Position numbers and translations under genes: made by a program. Source: Luteimicrobium subarcticum (GTDB taxonomy: Bacteria; Actinomycetota; Actinomycetes; Actinomycetales; Cellulomonadaceae). Taken from it: DNA of 64,000 nt. Below, in pieces: positions 19,201-27,354 of this stretch. The DNA is taken from contig NZ_PGTZ01000006.1 of assembly GCF_002798015.1 (NCBI RefSeq), positions 744,001 to 808,000 on the forward strand, written 5' to 3'. The notes beneath the pieces are model-generated. The model saw only the letters and a program-made list of their open reading frames with translations, was not told where the DNA came from and did not search any database. The number at the start of each line of letters is the position of its first letter. The stretch's first letter is position 1.

Positions 19201-22200
19201 TGAGAGGCGCGTCCTTGGCGACCTGCACGACGAGCACCGCGGACGCCCGCGCGCCGGCGGTGTCCTGGATCGTGTACACGATCGAGTAGGTCCCCGGCTT
19301 CGAGGGCGTGCGGAACGCGATGCGGTCCTGGGCGACCTTCGCCGTCACACCGTGACCCTCGACGGCCTGGCGCACCAGCGCGATGACGTCACCGTCCGGG
19401 TCCGAGTCGTTCTTCATGACGGCGACCGACAGGTCACGGTCGGGCCGCGCCTGCACGGTGTCGTCGACCGCGACCGGCGGCTGGTTCTGCGCCGGCGGGG
19501 ACGCGACGCCCACGCGGACCGACCCGCTGGCCGTCTGGCCGCGGGCGTCGGCCACGGTGTAGGTGAAGGCGTCCGTCCCGGTCGAGCGCTTGCCCGCCGT
19601 GTAGACGATGGTGCCGTTCGTGACCTTGGCCTGCCCCTTCGACGGCGGCGTACCGATGCCGGTCAGGCGCACGGAGTCGCCGTCCGGGTCGGTGCCGTCG
19701 AGCGGCACGGTGATGGTCACGGAGCCGCCGGAGAGCGTGCGGGCGTCCAGCGTCGGAGGCTTCGGCGGGGAGTTCTGGTCGCCGCCGAGGATGTGGACGG
19801 TGATCTGCGCGGAGTCCACCTGGTCGTTCTTGTCGCGGACCTTGTAGATCGCGTACGCGGTACCGGGCGTCGTGCCCGCCTGGAAGCGCACCACGGTGTC
19901 GGACACGAACGCCTTGCCGAGCTTCGGGTCGGGCTCCTGGCTGAGCTTGGGGTCGAGCGTCAGCGCGAACCCGTCCGGGTGCGTGTCGTTCGCGAGCACC
20001 GGGATCGTCACCACGTCGCCCACGTGCACGGTGGCCTCGTCGGCGACCGCGTTCGGCGGGTGCAGCCGGTTGGGCGGCGGCACGCTGATCACGCGCACCT
20101 GACCGGTCGAGCTCTGCGTCCCGTTCGAGGCCGTGTAGTGGATCGTGATCGGCTGGTCGAAGTGCTTGACCTCCGTGATGCGGAGCACCGAGTGTGCGAG
20201 CACCGCGACCGTGATCCCCGCGTCGTCCGGCACCCTGACGGACTGCACGACGAGCACGCCGCCCGACGGGTCGGTGTCGTTGTCGAGCACGCCGACGAGC
20301 GTCTGGCCGCCCGACGGGAGCAGCGCCGTGTCCGGCACGGTCACGGGCGCGCCGTCGTTCTTCGCCGGGTCGACGACGTCGACGCGGGCGACGCCGGTCG
20401 CGGTCGAGGGGCCGTCCGTCACCTGGTAGGTGAACACGTACGAGTCCGCGGCCTGGGCGACGAACTGGAACGTGCCGTCGGACGACGTCGTGATCTTCGC
20501 GCCCGGGACGTTCGCGACGCTCGCGAGCCGGAGCTCGTCGCCGTTGGGGTCCGAGTCGTTCTTGAGCGGCTCGACCGTGACGGGCTCCCCGACCCGCGTC
20601 TGCGCGTGGTCGCCCACGGCGACGGGCGGCAGGTTGCCGGGCGCCTTGACGTCGACCCAGAGCGTGCCCTCGACCGTGCCGCCCAGACCGTCCGCGACGA
20701 CCAGGGTCACGGCCTTGCGGCCTGTCGTCGCGCCCGTGTCGCGGTACTCGACCGTGCCGTCGGGCTCGAAGCGCACCTCGTCGCCCTTGACCTTCGGCTG
20801 CGCGTCCGCGAGGTAGAGGTCGTCGCCGTCGGGGTCGCGGAAGTACGGCAGCACCTTGATGCGTCCCGTCGTGCCCTTCTCGAGCTGGAGCACCGGCTCG
20901 CCGGTCTGCTCGGGGTTGCGCTCCTTGTCGAGCGGCACGACCTCGAGGCGCACCGACGCGGTGTCGTTCCCCCCGCGCCCGTCCGTCACCTTGTACTGGA
21001 ACGTCGACGTCCCCGAGGCGTCGGGGTCCGCGGTCGCGAGGAGCGCGTCGCCGCCCATGGCCTGGTCGACGTGCGCGTTGGACGGCTGGTCGCCGTCCAG
21101 CGCCGCGACCATGACGTCGCCGTCCGGGTCGACGTCGTTGCCCAGCACCGGCAGGACGGTCGAGCGGCCCGGCCGCACGCCGAAGGTGTCGTTCTTCGCG
21201 ATCGGGTCGTGGTTCTTCTTGCGCTGGGCGCTGATCGGCTTGTCGACCTGCTCCGGCTTGTCGTTCTCGGCCTCGGTCTTCTCGCCCTTGGCGTTCTCCG
21301 GAAGCTTGAGCTCCCAGTCGTCGACCTTCTGGAACTGGTCGGCCGCCATCCAGACCGTGCCGGCGGACAGCTCGTTGAGGACCACGACGTCCCGGTTGAA
21401 CCGGTAGGAGAGCGCGGCGGACGGGTCGACCCCGTCGAGGGTCTTGACGAGGTCGCGGTCGGTGCCGGCGCAGTCGCGCACCACCTGCCCCGTGCCGGCC
21501 CACGCCCCGTACGTGCAGCCGCCCACCTGGACGGGCGCGGACGGACGGCCCGAGCCGTCCTTGACGACCGAGGCCGAGCCGTCGAGCGGCTGGGACACGA
21601 GCGCGGTCGTCGTGGCCAGCGCCACGCTGGACGACCCCGGGCCGGCCTGCTGGAGCACGGGCTGCGCTCCGTCGACGGCGACCCACGTGCCGTCGGGGAG
21701 CCGGACCTTCCCGGTCGTCGTGTCGAGCACGACGAGGTCGCCGCCGACCGTGGTGGCGGACACCACGTCGCTCGCCGCCGTGCCGTCGAGGTGCGCGGTC
21801 GAGACGCCGTCGACGCCGCCCTTGCCGGTGGTGCGGACGGTCGTGACCGTGCCGGCCGGGTCGACCACGCGGACCGTGCCGTCGAGACCGACGGTCAGCA
21901 CCGAACGCTTGCCGACCTCGGCGGTCGCCGGCGTGACCTCCTTGTCGAACGCCGCGACGCCGTCGGTCGGGACGACCCACAGGTGCTGACCCGCCGCGTC
22001 GAGGATGGCGGTCGCCGCGCCGCCCATGCCGACCTGCGCGTCGGCGGGGAGCTTGGCCGTCCCCTGGAGCTTCGCGTTCGCGACGTCGACGCGGCTGAGG
22101 CTGCCGAGGCTCGGGTCGAAGGCCAGGACGGACGTGCCCTGCTGCAGGACGTCGACGGCGGTGCTGCCGCCCACCAGGGTGGCGTCGATGGCCTGGGCGG

Positions 22201-22393
22201 ACTCGTTGAAGCGGCCGAACATGGCGCTCGAGCCCTTGGTCACCCACACGCCGGAGTCGTTGAGATGCACGTCCGCGGTCGGCTGACCGTCGTAGGTCAG
22301 CGCCAGCGCGATCATCGCCGTCGAGACCACGGAGACGGTGCCTACGGACGTGACCGTCTTGCGACGCGCGCCGAGGCGCTGAAGGATGCCCAC
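16292..22393 (-). CDS. Giant membrane-anchored Ig-like / fibronectin III surface protein
   Basis: 2033 aa. One N-terminal membrane helix (about 13-35) acts as a signal anchor. Residues 45-370 look like a beta-propeller-type domain. About ten cadherin/Ig-like modules of about 100 aa follow (about 395-1480), most carrying an N-D-x-D-P-D-G-D calcium-type motif. About five fibronectin III modules (about 1480-1920) and a short Cys-containing C-terminal beta domain end the protein. The GTG start at 22393 has only a weak ribosome site. It is the first gene of the operon that runs to the translocase. Likely an extended cell-surface or periplasmic scaffold; ligand unknown. Confidence 0.85.
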   Translation of the reverse strand: MGILQRLGARRKTVTSVGTVSVVSTAMIALALTYDGQPTADVHLNDSGVWVTKGSSAMFGRFNESAQAIDATLVGGSTAVDVLQQGTSVLAFDPSLGSLSRVDVANAKLQGTAKLPADAQVGMGGAATAILDAAGQHLWVVPTDGVAAFDKEVTPATAEVGKRSVLTVGLDGTVRVVDPAGTVTTVRTTGKGGVDGVSTAHLDGTAASDVVSATTVGGDLVVLDTTTGKVRLPDGTWVAVDGAQPVLQQAGPGSSSVALATTTALVSQPLDGSASVVKDGSGRPSAPVQVGGCTYGAWAGTGQVVRDCAGTDRDLVKTLDGVDPSAALSYRFNRDVVVLNELSAGTVWMAADQFQKVDDWELKLPENAKGEKTEAENDKPEQVDKPISAQRKKNHDPIAKNDTFGVRPGRSTVLPVLGNDVDPDGDVMVAALDGDQPSNAHVDQAMGGDALLATADPDASGTSTFQYKVTDGRGGNDTASVRLEVVPLDKERNPEQTGEPVLQLEKGTTGRIKVLPYFRDPDGDDLYLADAQPKVKGDEVRFEPDGTVEYRDTGATTGRKAVTLVVADGLGGTVEGTLWVDVKAPGNLPPVAVGDHAQTRVGEPVTVEPLKNDSDPNGDELRLASVANVPGAKITTSSDGTFQFVAQAADSYVFTYQVTDGPSTATGVARVDVVDPAKNDGAPVTVPDTALLPSGGQTLVGVLDNDTDPSGGVLVVQSVRVPDDAGITVAVLAHSVLRITEVKHFDQPITIHYTASNGTQSSTGQVRVISVPPPNRLHPPNAVADEATVHVGDVVTIPVLANDTHPDGFALTLDPKLSQEPDPKLGKAFVSDTVVRFQAGTTPGTAYAIYKVRDKNDQVDSAQITVHILGGDQNSPPKPPTLDARTLSGGSVTITVPLDGTDPDGDSVRLTGIGTPPSKGQAKVTNGTIVYTAGKRSTGTDAFTYTVADARGQTASGSVRVGVASPPAQNQPPVAVDDTVQARPDRDLSVAVMKNDSDPDGDVIALVRQAVEGHGVTAKVAQDRIAFRTPSKPGTYSIVYTIQDTAGARASAVLVVQVAKDAPLKPPVARDDVLSGDDIIGRTSVSVDVRANDEDPDGAATALTVSTKDTRATVVAGKVVVPLTEDPQTILYTVTDPDGLTASAFVRVPGLQAEAPTLRTDVSPPTVRSNEPLTIDIRKYVRVADGKTPVLTEESKVSAVNGSRVVKDKHTIVFTSDEDFAGDASVAFEVTDGTGADDPKGHKATLSLRIDVTAPKNEPPVWKQSPTVQVPSGGEVGAKPVRVDLAQSASDAEDDPLTFTAGQGSQGLKVSLDGSVVTVSAPPELAKGATIVVPVTVKDEKNAAVGSNLTVKIVASDREKPRAVEDDVAKAHQGEELRIPVLDNDFNPFADEGKPLTVTAVTLATGGAAQPTVQGDDVVVTPDADFVGTLRLRYTVQDATKDPDRDAEGQIEVTVQGRPDAPATPETVEVRSHTVVLSWSPPNDNGDPIEYYTVQSADGSVSQRCETTTCTIEGLTNNQKYTFTVTATNEVNTSDPSPESEEARPDEKPDAPDAPTLEFGDGELTVTWDNKTYDDRSPIENVNLQISPAPDGQGDEQTGVTGTKFVWKGLANGTGYTVRVQAVNQAPEPSDWGAVSAAETPAGKPAAPAKPTVTRTSLGQQAQMKVEWVPPSDNGGTISGYDIRVLRGGSEQKVVTAEAAATSQVIDVDANTTDYTFEVRAKNKATEKFGDAAWSPASNAVRAFAKPGSPGTVTATATGANTTVRLAWGTASATGLKDSEIMYQYSACGGGWTSTSNGAKAATVTCGSNGTRYTYQVRAVPNFEGSLDTTNAGPSSSDTATPYGPPRTPGVSASGNAKSVTLSWTDPGSNGHPYQLQISVDGGGWQNKSGGGSTTVGNGYSEKHSIKARTIETGDSSRTAESDPASATSGKEPEIHVTVSSGPQKDVTGCVGSACHQFNVTASDNFPSGSHDIECFWTYGGADHSVTGHSYNVTLNAGATITMSCVAGHHSGAIAWVTVDGTSYKKDAITWPN

Positions 22394-22462
22394 TGCTGAT
22401 ACCGCCCGATCTCGTCCGCCACCCTGGTTGCGACGGCACTCGGGACAGCACGCCGCGCGGGA

Positions 22463-22468
22463 ACCTTA
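22463..22468 (-). promoter_or_regulatory. Candidate -10 box of the secretion/kinase operon
   Basis: TAAGGT on the minus strand, about 70 bases before the GTG of the giant surface protein. No clear -35 hexamer is seen. It is the only TANNNT of this kind in the gap 22394-22551, which otherwise holds nothing recognisable. Confidence 0.35.
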
Positions 22469-22551
22469 GCCTGCGCGAACGGTCTGGGCGTAATCCCGCT
22501 CGCTGGTCGGGACGGCGTCACGGCGTCTGCGCAGGTGAACGCCTCGCGGGC

Positions 22552-23565
22552 TCAGGACGCGCGATCGGAGAGCGCGTCCGCGAAGGTCGAGAGCGCGTCC
22601 TTGACGTGGCCCGCGGGCAGCGGGGCGAGCTCGGCGACCGCGTCGTGCGCCCACCGCACCGCGAGGTCGCGGGTCTGCGCGACGACGCGGTGCTCGCGCA
22701 GCGCGGCGACCGCCCCCGCCAGCACGGCGTCGTCCGACAGGTCGGAGTCGAGGAGCGCGAGCAGGTCGACGTCGGCAGGGCCCGCCTCACCCGACGCGAC
22801 GAGCCGGCGCAGCAGCAGCACCGGCATGGTCGGGACGTGCTCGCGCAGGTCGGTGCCGGGCGTCTTGCCCGACGTCGAGCCGGACGACGTGAGGTCGATG
22901 ACGTCGTCGGCGAGCTGGAACGACACGCCGACCTTCTCGCCGTATCCCGTGACGGCCGTGACGACCTCGGGCGCACAGCCCGACAGGAGAGCACCGAACC
23001 GCGCCGACAGGGCGATGAGCGAGCCCGTCTTGTCGGCGAGCACCTGGAGGTAGTGGTCGACGGCGTCGTCGCCGTCCTGCGGGCCGACGGTCTCGTGGAG
23101 CTGGCCCATGCACAGGCGCTCGAACGTCTCCGACTGCAGCAGCACCGCGTCCGGGCCGAGCCCCGACACGAGCGCGGACGCCCGGGCGAACAGCAGGTCG
23201 CCCATGAGGATCGCGACGGTGTTGCCCCACACCGCGTGGGCGGCCGGGACGCCGCGGCGCACGGCCGCCGAGTCCATGACGTCGTCGTGGTAGAGCGAGG
23301 CGAGGTGGGTCAGCTCGACGACCGTGCCCGCCACCACCGCGTCGTCCGCGCCGCCGTCGCCGAGCTCGGCGGTGAGCAGGGTGAGGAAGGGTCGCAGCCG
23401 CTTGCCGCCCGCCGCCATGAGGTGGCGCGACGCGGTGTCGGCGAGGGCGTCGTGGTTCGCCGTCGCGGCCCGCAGCCGCGTCTCGACGAGGTCCATACGG
23501 TCGACGAGGCGCGCCGCCAGGGCAGCGTCACCGACGGGGATCGCCGCGGTCACCGGAGAAGTCAC
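22552..23565 (-). CDS. Polyprenyl diphosphate synthase (menaquinone side chain)
   Basis: 337 aa trans-isoprenyl diphosphate synthase. Both Asp-rich motifs are present: HDDVMD (93-98) and ADDVID (219-224), plus GGKRLRPF near 53. It condenses isopentenyl diphosphate to make the polyprenyl tail used by MenA. It lies upstream of the giant protein on the same strand and beside menJ and menG, like grcC1 next to menJ in M. tuberculosis. The GTG start is supported by TATCGT six bases upstream (leaderless type). Chain length cannot be read from sequence. Confidence 0.92.
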   Translation of the reverse strand: MTSPVTAAIPVGDAALAARLVDRMDLVETRLRAATANHDALADTASRHLMAAGGKRLRPFLTLLTAELGDGGADDAVVAGTVVELTHLASLYHDDVMDSAAVRRGVPAAHAVWGNTVAILMGDLLFARASALVSGLGPDAVLLQSETFERLCMGQLHETVGPQDGDDAVDHYLQVLADKTGSLIALSARFGALLSGCAPEVVTAVTGYGEKVGVSFQLADDVIDLTSSGSTSGKTPGTDLREHVPTMPVLLLRRLVASGEAGPADVDLLALLDSDLSDDAVLAGAVAALREHRVVAQTRDLAVRWAHDAVAELAPLPAGHVKDALSTFADALSDRAS

Positions 23566-23571
23566 CCCCCG

Positions 23572-23577
23572 ACGATA
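23572..23577 (-). promoter_or_regulatory. -10 box, leaderless polyprenyl synthase
   Basis: TATCGT on the minus strand, six bases before the GTG. Confidence 0.55.
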
Positions 23578-23657
23578 GTCGGGACGAGCATCCCCCGTGT
23601 CCTCGAGAGGCCTCGCGCGGCGCGGGCGTGTGCCGAATCACCCCCGCCGCCCGCTCG

Positions 23658-24977
23658 TCAGGCGGCCGGCGCCCAGCGCGCGGCGGTCGCGACGACCCGG
23701 TCGACCCAGTCGCCGCCGTGCGGCTCGTACGAGTCCGCGAAGAGTCTCAGCACCACGTCCATGACGGCCCGGCGCGGCAGCCCGTGCTCGACCGCGACCC
23801 GCTGGAGCGCGGGCTGCTCGATGAGGCGCGTGAACCAGCGGCCGAGCGTGTAGAAGCCGCCGAGCTCGGCGCGCACCCGGGCGTCGTACGCCGTCAGGGC
23901 CCGCTCGCGCGCGGCCGGCGACCCGGACGCGAGCGCGTCCGCCGCCGCCTCCGCCGCCAGCCGGCCCGCCTGCATCCCGTACCCGATGCCCTCTCCGTTG
24001 AACGGGCTGACCATGCCCGCGGCGTCGCCGACGAGCAGCAGCCCGCGCGACGCGAGCGGCGAGCGGTTGAGACCCATCGGGAGCGCGGCGGCACGCACCG
24101 GACCCACCCGGTGCCCGGGCGTCAGTCCCCACTCGGGCGGGAGCCCGGCGGTCCACCGGGCCAGGGCGTCCCGGTAGTCGTGCCCGGCCGCGGACTGCCG
24201 CGCGGGCGTCGAGTGCACGGACCCCAGGCCGACGTTGACGGTCCCGTCCGCGAGCGGGAACAGCCACCCGTACCCCGGCAGCGGGGCGGAGCGGCGCGGC
24301 TCCCCCGCCCACAGCCGCACGTGGCTCTCCATCCACTCGGCCGCCGGACCGCCGTGCCACGGCGACCCCGCCGGCACGCGGTAGTACGTCCGGACGGCCA
24401 CACCGAGCGGCCGGTCCTCGCGCCGGGTCAGCCCGACCGCGACCGCGAGCCGCGACGACACCCCGTCCGCGGCGACGACGACCGGCGCCCGGTACTCGAC
24501 GTCCGGGCCTGCCGCGCGGCCCGCGTCGTCGAGCGGTCGCGCGACCACGCCGACGACGCGTCCCGACCGCTCGTCCAGCGCCGGCCCGCGCACGGCCGTC
24601 CGCTCGACGAGCCGTGCCCCCGACGCGGCGGCGTGCCGCGCGAGGACCTCGTCGAGGGACGTCCGCGCGAGCGCCAGCCCGTACGACGGGAAGCTCGCGA
24701 GCTCGGGCCACGGCAGCTCGAACGCGCGGTCGTCCGCGACGAGCCGCAGCCCGCGCACCCGCGACCAGCGGTCGTCGTCCGTCGCGACGCCCATGCGGAC
24801 CAGCTCGCCCACCGCGCGCGGTGTGAGGCCGTCGCCGCACACCTTGTCGCGCGGGAAGGCCGCGCGCTCGAGGAGGACGACGTCGAGCCCGGCCGACGCC
24901 GCGTAGTGCGCCGCCGCCGACCCGGCCGGGCCCGCACCGACGACGACGACGTCCGCCGTGACGACCTGCGCCGTCAC
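23658..24977 (-). CDS. menJ: Geranylgeranyl-reductase family flavoenzyme (menaquinone reductase)
   Basis: 439 aa FAD-dependent oxidoreductase. The Rossmann motif [15 protein letters not shown] lies at 11-25, CGDG near 47-50, and the FAD phosphate motif [18 protein letters not shown] further on. The family saturates isoprenoid double bonds, and in mycobacteria MenJ reduces one double bond of menaquinone. Position between menG and the polyprenyl synthase fits that role. The GTG start at 24977 overlaps the menG stop by 4 bp, so menG-menJ are translationally coupled. The exact bond reduced is inferred. Confidence 0.88.
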   Translation of the reverse strand: MTAQVVTADVVVVGAGPAGSAAAHYAASAGLDVVLLERAAFPRDKVCGDGLTPRAVGELVRMGVATDDDRWSRVRGLRLVADDRAFELPWPELASFPSYGLALARTSLDEVLARHAAASGARLVERTAVRGPALDERSGRVVGVVARPLDDAGRAAGPDVEYRAPVVVAADGVSSRLAVAVGLTRREDRPLGVAVRTYYRVPAGSPWHGGPAAEWMESHVRLWAGEPRRSAPLPGYGWLFPLADGTVNVGLGSVHSTPARQSAAGHDYRDALARWTAGLPPEWGLTPGHRVGPVRAAALPMGLNRSPLASRGLLLVGDAAGMVSPFNGEGIGYGMQAGRLAAEAAADALASGSPAARERALTAYDARVRAELGGFYTLGRWFTRLIEQPALQRVAVEHGLPRRAVMDVVLRLFADSYEPHGGDWVDRVVATAARWAPAA

Positions 24978-25693
24978 GACGCGTCGGCCGCCACGTCGTC
25001 CGCCGGGCGCGTCGCCCGGTGCAGCGCCACGACCCCGCCGGTGAGGTTGCGGTAGCCGACCTGCGACCACCCCGACCGGTACAGCAGCTCGGACAGGCCG
25101 AGCTGGTCGGGCCACGCGGTGATCGACTCGGCGAGGTAGTCGTACGAGCCCTCGTCGCGCGTCAGGGCGCCCGCCACCTTGGGCAGCGCCGCCACGAGGT
25201 ACTCCTGGTAGACCCGGCGGAACGGCTCCCACGTGGGCGTCGAGAACTCGCACACGACCAGCCGCCCGCCCGGACGCACGACGCGACGCATCTCCCGGAG
25301 CGCCCCGTGGACGTCGACGACGTTGCGCAGGCCGAACGAGATGGTCACGGCGTCGAAGCTCGCGTCCGCGAACGGGAGCGCCGTCGCGTCGCCCGCGACG
25401 AACGGCAGGTCAGGGCTGCGGCGGCGACCGACGGCCAGCATCCCGACCGACAGGTCGCACGGCACGACGCGGACGTTCGCGTCCGCGTACGGCTCGGACG
25501 ACGTCCCGGTGCCGGCGGCGAGGTCCAGCACCGTCTCGCCCGGCCTCGCCGCGACGGCCCGGACGGTGGCGCGGCGCCAGCCGCGGTCCTGGCCGAGGGA
25601 GAGCACGTCGTTCGCGAGGTCGTAGCGGCGGGCGATGCCGTCGAACATGGACGCGACGTCGGAGGGGGTCTTGTCGAGACCGGCGCGGGGCAT
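24974..25693 (-). CDS. menG: Demethylmenaquinone methyltransferase
   Basis: 239 aa SAM-dependent methyltransferase of the UbiE/MenG family. Motif I DLAAGTGT (57-64), the SFGLRN motif and the [10 protein letters not shown] ending are characteristic. It catalyses the last methylation of menaquinone. The ATG at 25693 is preceded by TAGCCT with a seven-base gap, suggesting a leaderless mRNA. It is divergent from menF and coupled to menJ by a 4-bp overlap. Confidence 0.95.
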   Translation of the reverse strand: MPRAGLDKTPSDVASMFDGIARRYDLANDVLSLGQDRGWRRATVRAVAARPGETVLDLAAGTGTSSEPYADANVRVVPCDLSVGMLAVGRRRSPDLPFVAGDATALPFADASFDAVTISFGLRNVVDVHGALREMRRVVRPGGRLVVCEFSTPTWEPFRRVYQEYLVAALPKVAGALTRDEGSYDYLAESITAWPDQLGLSELLYRSGWSQVGYRNLTGGVVALHRATRPADDVAADAS

Positions 25694-25700
25694 GCGGCCC

Positions 25701-25706
25701 AGGCTA
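25701..25706 (-). promoter_or_regulatory. -10 box, leaderless menG
   Basis: TAGCCT on the minus strand, seven bases before the ATG. Confidence 0.5.
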
Positions 25707-25749
25707 TCCGGCCGCGCAGCCCGTCGCGGTGTCGCGGGCCCGTCGCGCA

Positions 25750-25755
25750 TACCCT
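25750..25755 (+). promoter_or_regulatory. -10 box, menF
   Basis: TACCCT ending nine bases before the ATG. No Shine-Dalgarno is present, so a leaderless or near-leaderless message is likely. Confidence 0.45.
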
Positions 25756-25764
25756 GGGACCACC

Positions 25765-27123
25765 ATGAGCAGCCTCCCCGCGGACGACGCGCACACGATG
25801 TCCAAGGCCGGCGTCTCCGACGCCCGCCCCGCCGTGACACCCCTCGTGGTCCGCACCGCCGCGCTCGACCCGGCGCTGCTCGACGACGGACCGGGTGCCC
25901 TCGTCGACCTGCTACCGGTGTCCGACGGCGTCGCGTGGGTCCGCCGCGGCGACGGGCTCGTGGGCTGGGGCGAGGCGCTGCGCCTCGTCACGACGGGCCC
26001 CGGACGCTTCGAGGACGCCGCCCGCGCGTGCCGGGAGGCGCTGGCGTCCGCGGTGGTCCGCGACGAGGTCGGCCTGCCCGGCACCGGGCCCGTCGCGTTC
26101 GGCTCGTTCACGTTCGGCGACGACGGCCCCAGCGTGGTCGTGGTGCCGCGGGTCGTCGTCGGGCGGCGCGGCGACCGCGCGTGGGTCACGACGATCGACC
26201 TCGCGGGCTCCCTCGGGCCCGCACCGAGCGCGGACCTGCTCGACCCGGCGCACCGCAGCCCGGTCGTCTCCCCCGGCGCCGTCAGCTACGCGCCCGGCGC
26301 GCGCGACGAGGACGCCTGGACGGACGTCGTCGCCCAGGGGGTCGCGCGCATCCGGTCGGGCGCCCTCGACAAGGTGGTGCTGGCCCGGGACGTCGTCGCC
26401 GTCACCGAGAACCCGGTCGACGCGCGGCACCTCCTCGGGCGCCTCGCCCGCGGCTACCCGACCGCGTGGACGTTCTCCGTCGCGGGCATGGTGGGCGCGA
26501 CCCCTGAGCTGCTCGCGCGGGCCGAGCGCGGGCTCGTCACGTCGCGCGTCCTCGCGGGCACCGTGCGCCGGACCGGCAACGACGACGCCGACCTGGCACG
26601 TGCCGCCCAGCTCGCGCACTCGTCCAAGGACCTCGAGGAGCACGAGTACGCCGTCGAGTCCGTGGCGCGCGCGCTCGAGCCGTACTGCTCGTCGACGAAC
26701 GTCCCCGAGAGCCCCTTCGTGCTCGACCTGCCCAACGTCCTGCACCTCGCGACCGACGTCACCGCCGTGCTGCGCGAGCACACCACGAGCCTCGCGATCG
26801 CCGCGGCCCTGCACCCCACGGCCGCCGTCTGCGGCACGCCCACCGCCGCGGCGCGCGACCTCATCACCGAGATCGAGGGTATGGACCGCGCCCGGTACGC
26901 CGGACCGGTCGGCTGGTTCGGCGCCGACGGCGACGGCGAGTGGGGCATCGCGCTCCGGTCGGCCGAGATCGGCGGTGGCGTGCACCCGGCCGGCCCCACG
27001 GGCGACCCGCGCTCGGTGCGCCTGTTCGCCGGGTGCGGCGTCGTCGCCGCGTCCGACCCGGCCGCGGAGCTGCGCGAGTCCGAGGCCAAGCTCGTCCCGA
27101 TGCGGTACGCGCTCGACGCCTGA
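25765..27123 (+). CDS. menF: Isochorismate synthase
   Basis: 452 aa chorismate-binding enzyme converting chorismate to isochorismate, the first step of the classical menaquinone pathway. The C-terminal signatures are clear: [43 protein letters not shown] and [12 protein letters not shown]. Being surrounded by other men genes argues for MenF rather than a siderophore EntC. An ATG at 25798 is a possible shorter start; 25765 is kept because of the TACCCT box. Transcribed divergently from menG. Confidence 0.93.
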   Translation: MSSLPADDAHTMSKAGVSDARPAVTPLVVRTAALDPALLDDGPGALVDLLPVSDGVAWVRRGDGLVGWGEALRLVTTGPGRFEDAARACREALASAVVRDEVGLPGTGPVAFGSFTFGDDGPSVVVVPRVVVGRRGDRAWVTTIDLAGSLGPAPSADLLDPAHRSPVVSPGAVSYAPGARDEDAWTDVVAQGVARIRSGALDKVVLARDVVAVTENPVDARHLLGRLARGYPTAWTFSVAGMVGATPELLARAERGLVTSRVLAGTVRRTGNDDADLARAAQLAHSSKDLEEHEYAVESVARALEPYCSSTNVPESPFVLDLPNVLHLATDVTAVLREHTTSLAIAAALHPTAAVCGTPTAAARDLITEIEGMDRARYAGPVGWFGADGDGEWGIALRSAEIGGGVHPAGPTGDPRSVRLFAGCGVVAASDPAAELRESEAKLVPMRYALDA

Positions 27124-27310
27124 CGCCCGGGCCCCCCGGGCTGCCGGCCCGGCGGTGGACATGACGGTGCCCGCGCCGGTCGACAGGAGGCGAGGGGGGT
27201 GCCTCCCGGACCGCGCGGGCACCGGGGCGGGCGCGCACCGGAAGGGGGGATCGGGAGCGCCGCGCCGGTCCCGGGACCGGAGGGGGGTCGGTCACCGGGA
27301 CGGGTGGTCC

Positions 27311-27344
27311 GGCACGCTCGTCAGGACAGCCCGACGAGCGTGCC
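27311..27344. terminator. Bidirectional terminator between menF and htrA
   Basis: Perfect 12-bp inverted repeat (27311-27322 with 27333-27344; arm GGCACGCTCGTC) with a 10-base loop between convergent genes. The rest of the gap, 27124-27310, is very GC-rich with no other recognisable feature. Confidence 0.75.
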
Positions 27345-27354
27345 GGAGGTGTGA

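Noticed and set aside
19352-22399. 1015-aa plus-strand open frame opposite the giant surface protein
   Set aside because: Compositionally a shadow with no domain; it mirrors the periodic Ig-like repeats.
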